Below are positions 35,556 to 42,201 of a stretch of DNA of 64,000 nucleotides, piece by piece. The notes below the pieces were generated by a model. That model was given only the letters and a program-made list of their open reading frames with translations, did not search any database and had not been told where the DNA came from. The stretch covers positions 692,224 to 756,223 of the forward strand of contig CANMWG010000002.1 in NCBI GenBank assembly GCA_947501555.1, given 5' to 3'. Every line of letters starts with the position of its first letter. Position 1 is the stretch's first letter. Both the position numbers and the translations under genes were made by a program. The stretch is from an uncultured Paracoccaceae bacterium. Its GTDB lineage: Bacteria; Pseudomonadota; Alphaproteobacteria; Rhodobacterales; Rhodobacteraceae.

Positions 35556-36605
35556 ATGGCGCAGACACCCACTGCCGAGATGATCCGAAATGCACGGATC
35601 GACGACCCAAAATCGCGTGACAGGGACTTTGCCGCCCGTCTGAAAATTAGCGAGGCGCAGCTGGTCGCGGCGCATATTGGCCACGGTATCCATGCGATTA
35701 CGCCCAACCCAGATCAATTGATGCCAGCGATCAGTCAGTTCGGCGAAGTCATGGCGCTGACCCGCAATGAAAGCGCCGTTCACGAACGGGTCGGCACATA
35801 CGGCGAATATCATAGTGGTGCCCATGCCTCGATGGTCTTGGGCAAAGAGATTGATCTGCGTATTTTCCCAAAGCATTGGGCCTATGGCTTTGCCATCGAA
35901 CAGGAGACCGAAAAGGGGTTGCGCCGCACCTTGCAGGTTTTTGATGCGGCCGGTGATGCGGTTCACAAGGTTTTTCTGCGTGAAAATTCAAACCACGATG
36001 TTTGGACTTCCGTTGTAGAAAATCTCAAAACAGACGGCGCCGACACATTGGATGTGACCCCACGCCCAGCGGTCGAAGCAGCCAAGGAAAATCCAGCGAA
36101 ACGCGACGCGCTTTTGTCCGAATGGGCCAGCATGACAGATACCCATCAGTTTATGCGCCTGACATCAAAGCTGGGGACAAACCGTCTTGGCGCGTATCGG
36201 ATGGTCGCAGGTGAAAAATGGGTCAAACCCTTGGCCATTGATGCGGTGCCAAAACTGATGAACACAGTGGCGGATGCCGGGCAAGACGTCATCCTATTCG
36301 TCGGTAATCGTGGGATGATCCAGATCCACTGGGGGCCGCTGGTGAATATTAAACCGATGGGCCCATGGTTGAACGTACTGGACGACCGTTTTGATCTACA
36401 CCTCCGGGCGGATCATATCGCCGAGGTTTATGCGGTCCACAAACCAACAAAGCGCGGTCCCGCACTCTCGGTTGAGATGTTCGATGCGTCGGGCATGTTG
36501 ATTGCGCAAGTTTTCGGGCAACGTCCCGAAGGCAGCGATGACCTGTCTGGATGGACCTCTATTGTTGACGCATTGCCGTCAAAGCAGCCTGAGGCCGTGT
36601 CATGA
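35556..36605 (+). CDS. hmuS: Heme-degrading/heme-trafficking protein HmuS (HemS family)
   Basis: Cytoplasmic protein of 349 residues made of two similar halves, the HemS/ChuS layout, that accepts imported heme and passes it on or degrades it. Family blocks include VMALTRNESAVHERVG, an HKVFLRE segment in the first half and MIQIHWGPL with LHLRADHI in the second, supplying candidate heme-ligand histidines. It overlaps hmuT by four bases (ATGA). Confidence 0.92.
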   Translation: MAQTPTAEMIRNARIDDPKSRDRDFAARLKISEAQLVAAHIGHGIHAITPNPDQLMPAISQFGEVMALTRNESAVHERVGTYGEYHSGAHASMVLGKEIDLRIFPKHWAYGFAIEQETEKGLRRTLQVFDAAGDAVHKVFLRENSNHDVWTSVVENLKTDGADTLDVTPRPAVEAAKENPAKRDALLSEWASMTDTHQFMRLTSKLGTNRLGAYRMVAGEKWVKPLAIDAVPKLMNTVADAGQDVILFVGNRGMIQIHWGPLVNIKPMGPWLNVLDDRFDLHLRADHIAEVYAVHKPTKRGPALSVEMFDASGMLIAQVFGQRPEGSDDLSGWTSIVDALPSKQPEAVS

Positions 36606-37462
36606 AGGGCCTCGTTTCAGTATCAGTCATTTGCGCCATCCTGCCAGGATTGGCTTTGGCTGAACAATACCCGCAGGCAGATGCCATCGTCTCGGTTGGT
36701 GGTCCGATCACCGAGATCATCTACGCATTGGGCGAAGAGGATCGCGTCATTGCGCGCGATACAACCTCGACCTTTCCGGAGATTGTGAACGATCTGCCTG
36801 ACGTTGGTTATATGCGAAATCTATCTGCCGAAGGCGTTCTGTCGGTCGGGCCTGATCTGATCATCGCAAGGTCGACATCCGGTCCCGTCGAAGCGCTTGA
36901 CCAGTTGCGCGGCGCGGCTGTGCCAATCGTCTTTGTCGAAGACGGGTTTACGCCCGACGCCGTTCTGGCCTCCGTTGATACGGTTGGGGAAGCGCTAGGC
37001 GTTGAAGAAAAGGCGGATGTTCTGATTGCACAGTTAGAGACTGATTTCGCCGAACTTGCGGAAAAACGGGCTGCAAGCGGCGCAGCGCTTCGCGTCTTGT
37101 TTGCCTTATCCATTGATGGCGGCCGCTTGAATGCAGCAGGGCGCGGCACCGGCGCGGACGGAATGATCACACTGGCAGGCGGCGTCAACGCAATGGCTGA
37201 AGCGTTTGAGGGTTATAAGCTTGTCAATGACGAGGCCATTATTCTTGCCGCACCCGATGTTATTGTCATGATGGACTCACGTGGGGATCATGGTGGCCGC
37301 GCCGAAGAAGTGTTGGGCCTTCCATCTGTGTCGCTCACACCGGCAGGGGAAAACGGTGCCTTCATCACCATCCCAGGTGCCGCACTGGGCTTTGGGCCCC
37401 GAACGCCACAACTTGCAAGTGACCTGCTTGACCAACTGGAACCGTTTGCGCACGGAGGCTGA
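36602..37462 (+). CDS. hmuT: Periplasmic heme-binding protein HmuT
   Basis: Heme-importer binding protein of 286 residues. The signal peptide ends LALA (about residue 20). The N-lobe start AIVSVGGPITEIIYALGEEDRVIARD and VGYMRNLSAEGVLSVGPDLII are typical, including the Tyr-containing turn GYMR used for heme. The start overlaps hmuS. A GGAGG site near its end serves hmuU. Confidence 0.93.
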   Translation: MKGLVSVSVICAILPGLALAEQYPQADAIVSVGGPITEIIYALGEEDRVIARDTTSTFPEIVNDLPDVGYMRNLSAEGVLSVGPDLIIARSTSGPVEALDQLRGAAVPIVFVEDGFTPDAVLASVDTVGEALGVEEKADVLIAQLETDFAELAEKRAASGAALRVLFALSIDGGRLNAAGRGTGADGMITLAGGVNAMAEAFEGYKLVNDEAIILAAPDVIVMMDSRGDHGGRAEEVLGLPSVSLTPAGENGAFITIPGAALGFGPRTPQLASDLLDQLEPFAHGG

Positions 37463-37465
37463 CAC

Positions 37466-38545
37466 GTGACCTTTGCCCCTGCCTTGCCCACACAATCACG
37501 CACCGTGCGACAGCCCGGTGACAGACGCGCGTTGTCCCATTTACTGACTTTGTTGCTGGTCGCGGGGTTGTTGCTGACCATCCTGCTCAGCCTTGGTTGG
37601 GGGGCGGCATCGGATGCCGACGTGATTGGGGCGCTTTTTGGTGCTGAAGATGTGTCTGTGCGGGACAGGACGATCGTTTGGGATATCCGGCTTCCGCGGG
37701 TTCTGACGGGTGTCACTGTCGGCGCAGCGCTCGCGGTGTCTGGCGCGATCATGCAGGGGCTATTTCGAAACCCTTTGGCCGATCCAGGACTTGTTGGGGT
37801 AAGCGCAGGGGCCGGATTTGGGGCCGTCGTTGCGATTGTACTTGGCGGCTCTGCCCCGATATGGCTTCAGGCAGCACTGGGGTATTATATGGTCCCCTTG
37901 GCCGCATTCTTTGGCGGTTGGACCACGACGTTGCTGCTTTACAAAGTCGCAACACGCAATGGGCGCACATCGGTCGCAACGATGCTGCTTGCTGGCATCG
38001 CACTTGCGGCTTTGACGGGCGCGCTGACCGGGATTTTGGTCTATTACGCAACTGATGACGAACTCCGTGATTTGACCTTTTGGGGCCTTGGTTCGGTCGC
38101 CGGTGCGAATTGGCAAAAATTCTGGGCCGCCGCACCTTTGATCATCACCTGTTTGGTAGCCGCGCCTCTTCTCGCACGGAGCCTGAATGCCTTAGCATTG
38201 GGTGAAGCTGCTGCCGGTCATATGGGCATTCGGGTTCAGTTGATGAAACGGATCGCGATCCTGACCGTTGCCTGCAGCGTGGGTGCTGCAGTGGCGACGA
38301 CGGGCGGCATTGGATTTGTAGGCATTGTCGTTCCACATTTGCTGCGCCTTGTGCAGGGGCCGGATCATAAAGGCCTTTTGATCAATTCGGCTTTATTGGG
38401 CGGTGTCATGCTTCTTTTGGCGGATGCCGTTTCCCGGACCATCATCGCTCCGGCAGAAATGCCCATTGGCATTATCACAGCGGTGATCGGCGGCCCATTT
38501 TTCCTATGGATTTTGCTGCGCAACCGTTCCTTGGTGGATTTTTGA
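37466..38545 (+). CDS. hmuU: Heme ABC transporter permease HmuU (FecCD family)
   Basis: Inner-membrane permease of 359 residues with around ten hydrophobic segments. FecCD features are clear: DIRLPRVLTGVTVGAALAVS, GLFRNPLADPGLVGVSAG and GFVGIVVPHLLRL. The start is GTG at 37466, 7 bases behind GGAGG, 3 bases after the hmuT stop. It sits 2 bases before the hmuV start. Confidence 0.94.
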   Translation: MTFAPALPTQSRTVRQPGDRRALSHLLTLLLVAGLLLTILLSLGWGAASDADVIGALFGAEDVSVRDRTIVWDIRLPRVLTGVTVGAALAVSGAIMQGLFRNPLADPGLVGVSAGAGFGAVVAIVLGGSAPIWLQAALGYYMVPLAAFFGGWTTTLLLYKVATRNGRTSVATMLLAGIALAALTGALTGILVYYATDDELRDLTFWGLGSVAGANWQKFWAAAPLIITCLVAAPLLARSLNALALGEAAAGHMGIRVQLMKRIAILTVACSVGAAVATTGGIGFVGIVVPHLLRLVQGPDHKGLLINSALLGGVMLLLADAVSRTIIAPAEMPIGIITAVIGGPFFLWILLRNRSLVDF

Positions 38546-38547
38546 CA

Positions 38548-39363
38548 ATGGCGCTGATCGCACAGAATATCGACGTTAAATTCGGGGCCACGCAGATCTT
38601 ACATGGTGTTGAATTTAATGCAGAACCCGGAACATTTTCGGCAATTATCGGGCCAAATGGATCAGGCAAAACAACGTTTTTGCGGGCGATTACGGGTGAA
38701 GTCGCCTTTGGTGGAACGGTGTCAATCAACGGTCTGGATACACAGGGCACCTCCGCCGAAATACTTGCCCATGAACGTGCCGTATTGGCGCAATCCACCC
38801 AGCTCGCCTTTCCATTTAATGTCATTGAAGTTGTTCGTCTTGGCCTGACGGCTGGTGTTGCTACAGGCAACCCGGCGGATGCAAATGGCCTGCCGTCCAA
38901 AGCCTTGGAGCGTGTCGGGCTAGGTGGCTTTGAAGGACGGTTTTATGCTGAACTGTCTGGGGGTGAAAAACAACGGGTGCAGCTTGCCCGTGTTCTGGTG
39001 CAAATCTGGCTTCCAGTCTTGGACGGGCGTCCGCGTTGGTTGTTTCTGGATGAACCCGTGTCATCGCTTGATATCGGGCACCAATTGATGGTGATGCAGA
39101 TTGCGGCGGATTATGCACAAGCGGGGGGTGGGGTCGTTGCCGTCATGCATGATTTGAACCTGACGGCTATGTTTGCTCAGAATGTTTTGCTGTTAGCCAA
39201 CGGACGCTGCCTTGCCTCCGGGACGCCCGCTGATGTGCTGACCGATGCGACACTAAGCGCCGCTTACGGCTGCTCCCTATCCATTAATACCGCCCCCACG
39301 AACGGAACGCCGTGGTTGCTGCCGCATGCGGCCCAACTTGTTGGGCATGGGGGTGTCCAATGA
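38548..39363 (+). CDS. hmuV: Heme ABC transporter ATP-binding protein HmuV
   Basis: ATPase of 271 residues with Walker A GPNGSGKTT, signature LSGGEKQR, Walker B LFLDEPVSSLDI and switch His in MHDLN. The start ATG is 2 bases after the hmuU stop; the longer frame would run inside hmuU. A small frame begins in its stop codon (ATGA). Confidence 0.94.
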   Translation: MALIAQNIDVKFGATQILHGVEFNAEPGTFSAIIGPNGSGKTTFLRAITGEVAFGGTVSINGLDTQGTSAEILAHERAVLAQSTQLAFPFNVIEVVRLGLTAGVATGNPADANGLPSKALERVGLGGFEGRFYAELSGGEKQRVQLARVLVQIWLPVLDGRPRWLFLDEPVSSLDIGHQLMVMQIAADYAQAGGGVVAVMHDLNLTAMFAQNVLLLANGRCLASGTPADVLTDATLSAAYGCSLSINTAPTNGTPWLLPHAAQLVGHGGVQ

Positions 39364-39488
39364 CAAACACGCAACAGGTCCGGCTATTCACAAGCGTTTT
39401 CCAGCTGCCTGAAAAGCGCGGTTTCTTACGAAACACCGCCCCATCGGATCTGTTCCACACCACCCCCAAGGAGACCCCGCATGTTTAA
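39360..39488 (+). CDS. Possible 42-residue coupling peptide
   Basis: An ATG overlapping the hmuV stop (ATGA) opens a 42-codon frame that ends inside the start region of the next gene, 5 bases past its ATG. It thus spans the whole gap. The product (MTNTQQVRLFTS... ending KETPHV) matches nothing I recognise and does not look like HemP. It may be only a translational bridge to the TonB-system genes. Confidence 0.4.
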   Translation: MTNTQQVRLFTSVFQLPEKRGFLRNTAPSDLFHTTPKETPHV

Positions 39489-39864
39489 GAAAACGATCTT
39501 CGCTCTTTGTCTATTGCCAAGCTTTGGCTTTGCTGACGGGATCAATATCGAGCTGAATGGGGTCGAACCCCGGGATGACACCTGCCGTATGGTGTTTACC
39601 GCCCAATCGACATCCGGCGTCGAAGGGCTGATCGTCGAAACAGCGATTTTCAACACCTCCGGGGCTGTCTTAATGCTCACACTTTTTGATTTCGTCGATT
39701 TGCCCGCGGGCAGTTTACGGGTCCGCCAGTTTGATATCGCAGGACAGCCATGCGCTGACGTCGCCCGGGTCCTATTCAACGGGATCGATAGTTGCCAAGG
39801 GACCGATTGTACGGCGGCTCTGTCCGTCGGTTCAAAAGTCGACAGTGTCGAGGTGCTGGGATGA
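39481..39864 (+). CDS. Small periplasmic protein of unknown function in TonB-energiser operon
   Basis: Protein of 127 residues with a signal peptide (hydrophobic to about residue 18, cleaved after GFA). The mature part has four cysteines (TCRM, PCAD, DSCQGTDC), which probably form disulfides, and alternating beta-like sequence. A ribosome site AAGGAG is present 8 bases upstream. Its stop overlaps the exbB start. The position between hmuV and exbB suggests a periplasmic accessory of the energising complex; its biochemical role is unknown. Confidence 0.75.
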   Translation: MFKKTIFALCLLPSFGFADGINIELNGVEPRDDTCRMVFTAQSTSGVEGLIVETAIFNTSGAVLMLTLFDFVDLPAGSLRVRQFDIAGQPCADVARVLFNGIDSCQGTDCTAALSVGSKVDSVEVLG

Positions 39865-40427
39865 TCGGATTGGCACAAGACCGTATCCTGGGATTGATTG
39901 AGCTGGGCGGACCTGTTGTTGCAATTCTCGGTGCGCTTTCGGTCATCGCGTTGGCCGTTGCCCTTTGGAAAGCCGCCGTTTTCATGATGGCAGGCATTGG
40001 CCGCGGCGTTCATCACGGGTTTGTCGCAGAAATCATCGCCGATTTGCGGGTCACTCCGGATTATGTGGAAACCGCAAGGGCCGAGGCAAACGCACAGCTT
40101 GATGCGGCATTTGGTGACGTCTCGCGTGGTTTGCGTGTGCTTGACCTGACGGCCCAGCTCGCGCCCCTTTTGGGGCTTTTTGGCACCGTGCTGGGGATGA
40201 TCGAAGCCTTTCAAACCCTGCAGGAAGCCGGCAGCACAGCCGATCCATCCTTGCTTGCGGGGGGGATCTGGGTCGCGCTGATGACCACGGCGGTTGGTCT
40301 ATGCGTGGCCATCCCGGCATCTGTTGTTCTGGCATGGTTTGACAGCCGTTTGCTGCAGCACCGGCTCTCAGCCAATGTCGCGTTAGAAGCGCGGCTCGGC
40401 AGCAACGTGAACGGACAAGCGCAGTAA
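39861..40427 (+). CDS. exbB: ExbB/TolQ/MotA-family proton channel protein
   Basis: Inner-membrane protein of 188 residues with three hydrophobic segments: about residues 15-37, 105-125 (QLAPLLGLFGTVLGMIEAF) and 137-160 (VALMTTAVGLCVAIPAS). This is the MotA/TolQ/ExbB pattern, with the conserved Thr in LFGTVLGM and TTAVGL lining the channel. With the two ExbD proteins and TonB it should energise the heme receptor upstream. The start overlaps the preceding stop. Confidence 0.92.
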   Translation: MIGLAQDRILGLIELGGPVVAILGALSVIALAVALWKAAVFMMAGIGRGVHHGFVAEIIADLRVTPDYVETARAEANAQLDAAFGDVSRGLRVLDLTAQLAPLLGLFGTVLGMIEAFQTLQEAGSTADPSLLAGGIWVALMTTAVGLCVAIPASVVLAWFDSRLLQHRLSANVALEARLGSNVNGQAQ

Positions 40428-40428
40428 G

Positions 40429-40800
40429 ATGCGGGGTCAGACGCGCGCAAAACTTCCGATGACCTCGCTGATCGATGTCATTTTCCTGCTGCTGTTGTTC
40501 TTCATGCTGACGTCGACGTTTTCCCGTTTTGGTGAAATACCCGTGACGGTAGGCGGGACAGGAACGTCCCTTGCAGCTGACCACACAGCCCCCATATTTG
40601 TGCGCATTTCTGAAAATGGCCCCAGCATCAATGGGGTCGACACGCCCGCATCTGACCTAAAGCAAGCGGTCTTACAACTCTCAGATACTGCCCCTCGTTT
40701 ATTGGTAACAGCCACGTCGGATGCATCGGCACAGGCACTTGCCGAGACACTCCATGCCTTGCGTGCGGTGTCCGGTGCAGAAATCGTGGTGCTCGAGTGA
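40429..40800 (+). CDS. exbD: ExbD-family protein with membrane Asp intact
   Basis: One N-terminal membrane helix and a periplasmic domain, 123 residues. The helix reads SLIDVIFLLLLFFM, with Asp16 in the place of the essential E. coli ExbD Asp25. It begins 1 base after exbB and overlaps the next exbD by one base. It should be the proton-carrying partner of a pair, since the second ExbD lacks this Asp. Confidence 0.92.
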   Translation: MRGQTRAKLPMTSLIDVIFLLLLFFMLTSTFSRFGEIPVTVGGTGTSLAADHTAPIFVRISENGPSINGVDTPASDLKQAVLQLSDTAPRLLVTATSDASAQALAETLHALRAVSGAEIVVLE

Positions 40801-41201
40801 TGTATCGATCATCTTCCGTTCAGAGCGTGCGTGAAAAGGGTGAACCGACGCTTCCCCTAATCAATGTCGTGTTCCTGATGCTTATCTTTTTTCTGGCTAC
40901 GGCACAGATGGCGCGCCCGCTGGACCCTTCACTTGAACTTGTCAATCTCGATGAAGATGCCTTTGTGCCGCCACCGGATGCCGTTGTGATTGACGAAACA
41001 GGCAACATCACTTTTCGTGGCGCCGCCGCAGCACCAGATGCCGTGATCGCAGCACTCAGGACAGAACAGTCCGGCGACATCGCTGTTCGCATTTTGCCGG
41101 ACAGACGTGCACCAGCGACAAGTGTTATCAACCTCGCGCAAGACCTGCGCAGCGCAGGCGCCGGGGCTGTGTTTATCGTGACCGAGCAGGCCCTCCAATG
41201 A
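40800..41201 (+). CDS. ExbD-family protein lacking the membrane Asp
   Basis: Second ExbD-type protein, 133 residues, from the ATG at 40800 overlapping the previous stop. Its helix is LPLINVVFLMLIFFLATAQ: Asn22 (codon AAT) stands where the family has the proton-carrying Asp. The periplasmic part is ExbD-like, although the similarity to the first copy is low. It overlaps tonB by four bases. A heterodimer of the two ExbDs is inferred. Confidence 0.85.
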   Translation: MYRSSSVQSVREKGEPTLPLINVVFLMLIFFLATAQMARPLDPSLELVNLDEDAFVPPPDAVVIDETGNITFRGAAAAPDAVIAALRTEQSGDIAVRILPDRRAPATSVINLAQDLRSAGAGAVFIVTEQALQ

Positions 41202-42124
41202 GCCGCCATATCATCCTCGTTGCCGCTGGGATTTTGTCACTCTGTGTACATTTCGCAATTGCAGGCGCATGGCCGAACAAAGAAAAAATCCTCGTAGGGG
41301 GTGATGTCGCAGGTAAGGTTGCGCTGGGCAACAGTTTCGCGGATCTTGTGGCTGGGACGATGCAAAGCGCCGCACCTGATGGCGAAATCACCCCCACATC
41401 GGCCGTGGCGCAAACAGAACCTGAGCAACCTACAGATAAGGCGGCCTCTGAGGTTGAGACGACCACACAGCCTGTTTCAGCAGACACGAGTACGACCGCA
41501 TCGGCGGCGCCTTCGATAACCCCACCCACGCAGGAAGCGGTGCAACATTCTACCACTCCAACAAATGCATCAACGTCGGCTCTCGCGGTTGTTCAGCCCA
41601 ACACGTCAACTGATGTCATCAGCCCCTCCGAGGCCCGTGAGCCTGTCACAGTGACATCAAGCATAAGACCTGTATCCCGCCCTTCGCCGACACAGTCGGT
41701 GCAGCCCGCAACGGATACGCCGGAAACCGCACAGGCACGCCGTGGCAATGCAGAAGTTAACGCGGTCGCAGGCCAGCAAACCGGCGCGCAAGGCGGATCG
41801 GTGACGCAATCATCAGCGGCGCAACAAACAACGGCCGCGCAGGTGGGGCAAGGCGCGATTGACAGTTATAAATCAAGTGTCGCATCGCGCGTCATCCGCG
41901 TGGCCGAGCGGATGCGGTCGCGCGGCACGCAAGGTAATGTCGTCGTGGGTATGCAGATTTCAGCGAATGGAACCTTGGCGGGTGCAACAATAGTCCAAAG
42001 CTCTGGCGACGCCTCAGCCGATGCGATTGCGTTAAACGCTATCCGACGGGCTGCACCGTTTGAGCCCACACCAACCAGGCAAAGCATATCCGTCGCTTTC
42101 AGAGTCCAGCTGGTGCCGGGGTGA
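41198..42124 (+). CDS. tonB: TonB-family energy-transducing protein
   Basis: 308 residues: an N-terminal membrane anchor with the SxxxH motif (Ser14, His18 in ILSLCVHFAIAG), a long Thr/Pro/Ser/Gln-rich periplasmic linker (about residues 50-225), and a TonB C-terminal domain from about residue 230 (VVVGMQISANGTLAGATI ... AAPFEPTP). The linker is richer in Thr and Ser and lacks the Pro-Lys repeats of E. coli TonB. It is the last gene of the heme-uptake operon. Confidence 0.9.
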   Translation: MSRHIILVAAGILSLCVHFAIAGAWPNKEKILVGGDVAGKVALGNSFADLVAGTMQSAAPDGEITPTSAVAQTEPEQPTDKAASEVETTTQPVSADTSTTASAAPSITPPTQEAVQHSTTPTNASTSALAVVQPNTSTDVISPSEAREPVTVTSSIRPVSRPSPTQSVQPATDTPETAQARRGNAEVNAVAGQQTGAQGGSVTQSSAAQQTTAAQVGQGAIDSYKSSVASRVIRVAERMRSRGTQGNVVVGMQISANGTLAGATIVQSSGDASADAIALNAIRRAAPFEPTPTRQSISVAFRVQLVPG

Positions 42125-42134
42125 AGCGGCTTCA

Positions 42135-42178
42135 GTCAACGTTAGGGTTTGCAAAGCAATGCACCCCCAAACGTTGAC
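42135..42178. terminator. Dyad between convergent tonB and acnB
   Basis: GTCAACGTTAGGG (42135-42147) is complementary to CCCAAACGTTGAC (42166-42178) at 12 of 13 positions. It lies in the 77-base gap between two convergent stops, so it can serve both directions. No clear T-run is present. Confidence 0.5.
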
Positions 42179-42201
42179 CGAGAATGTCTTGTCATCCGGC
42201 T

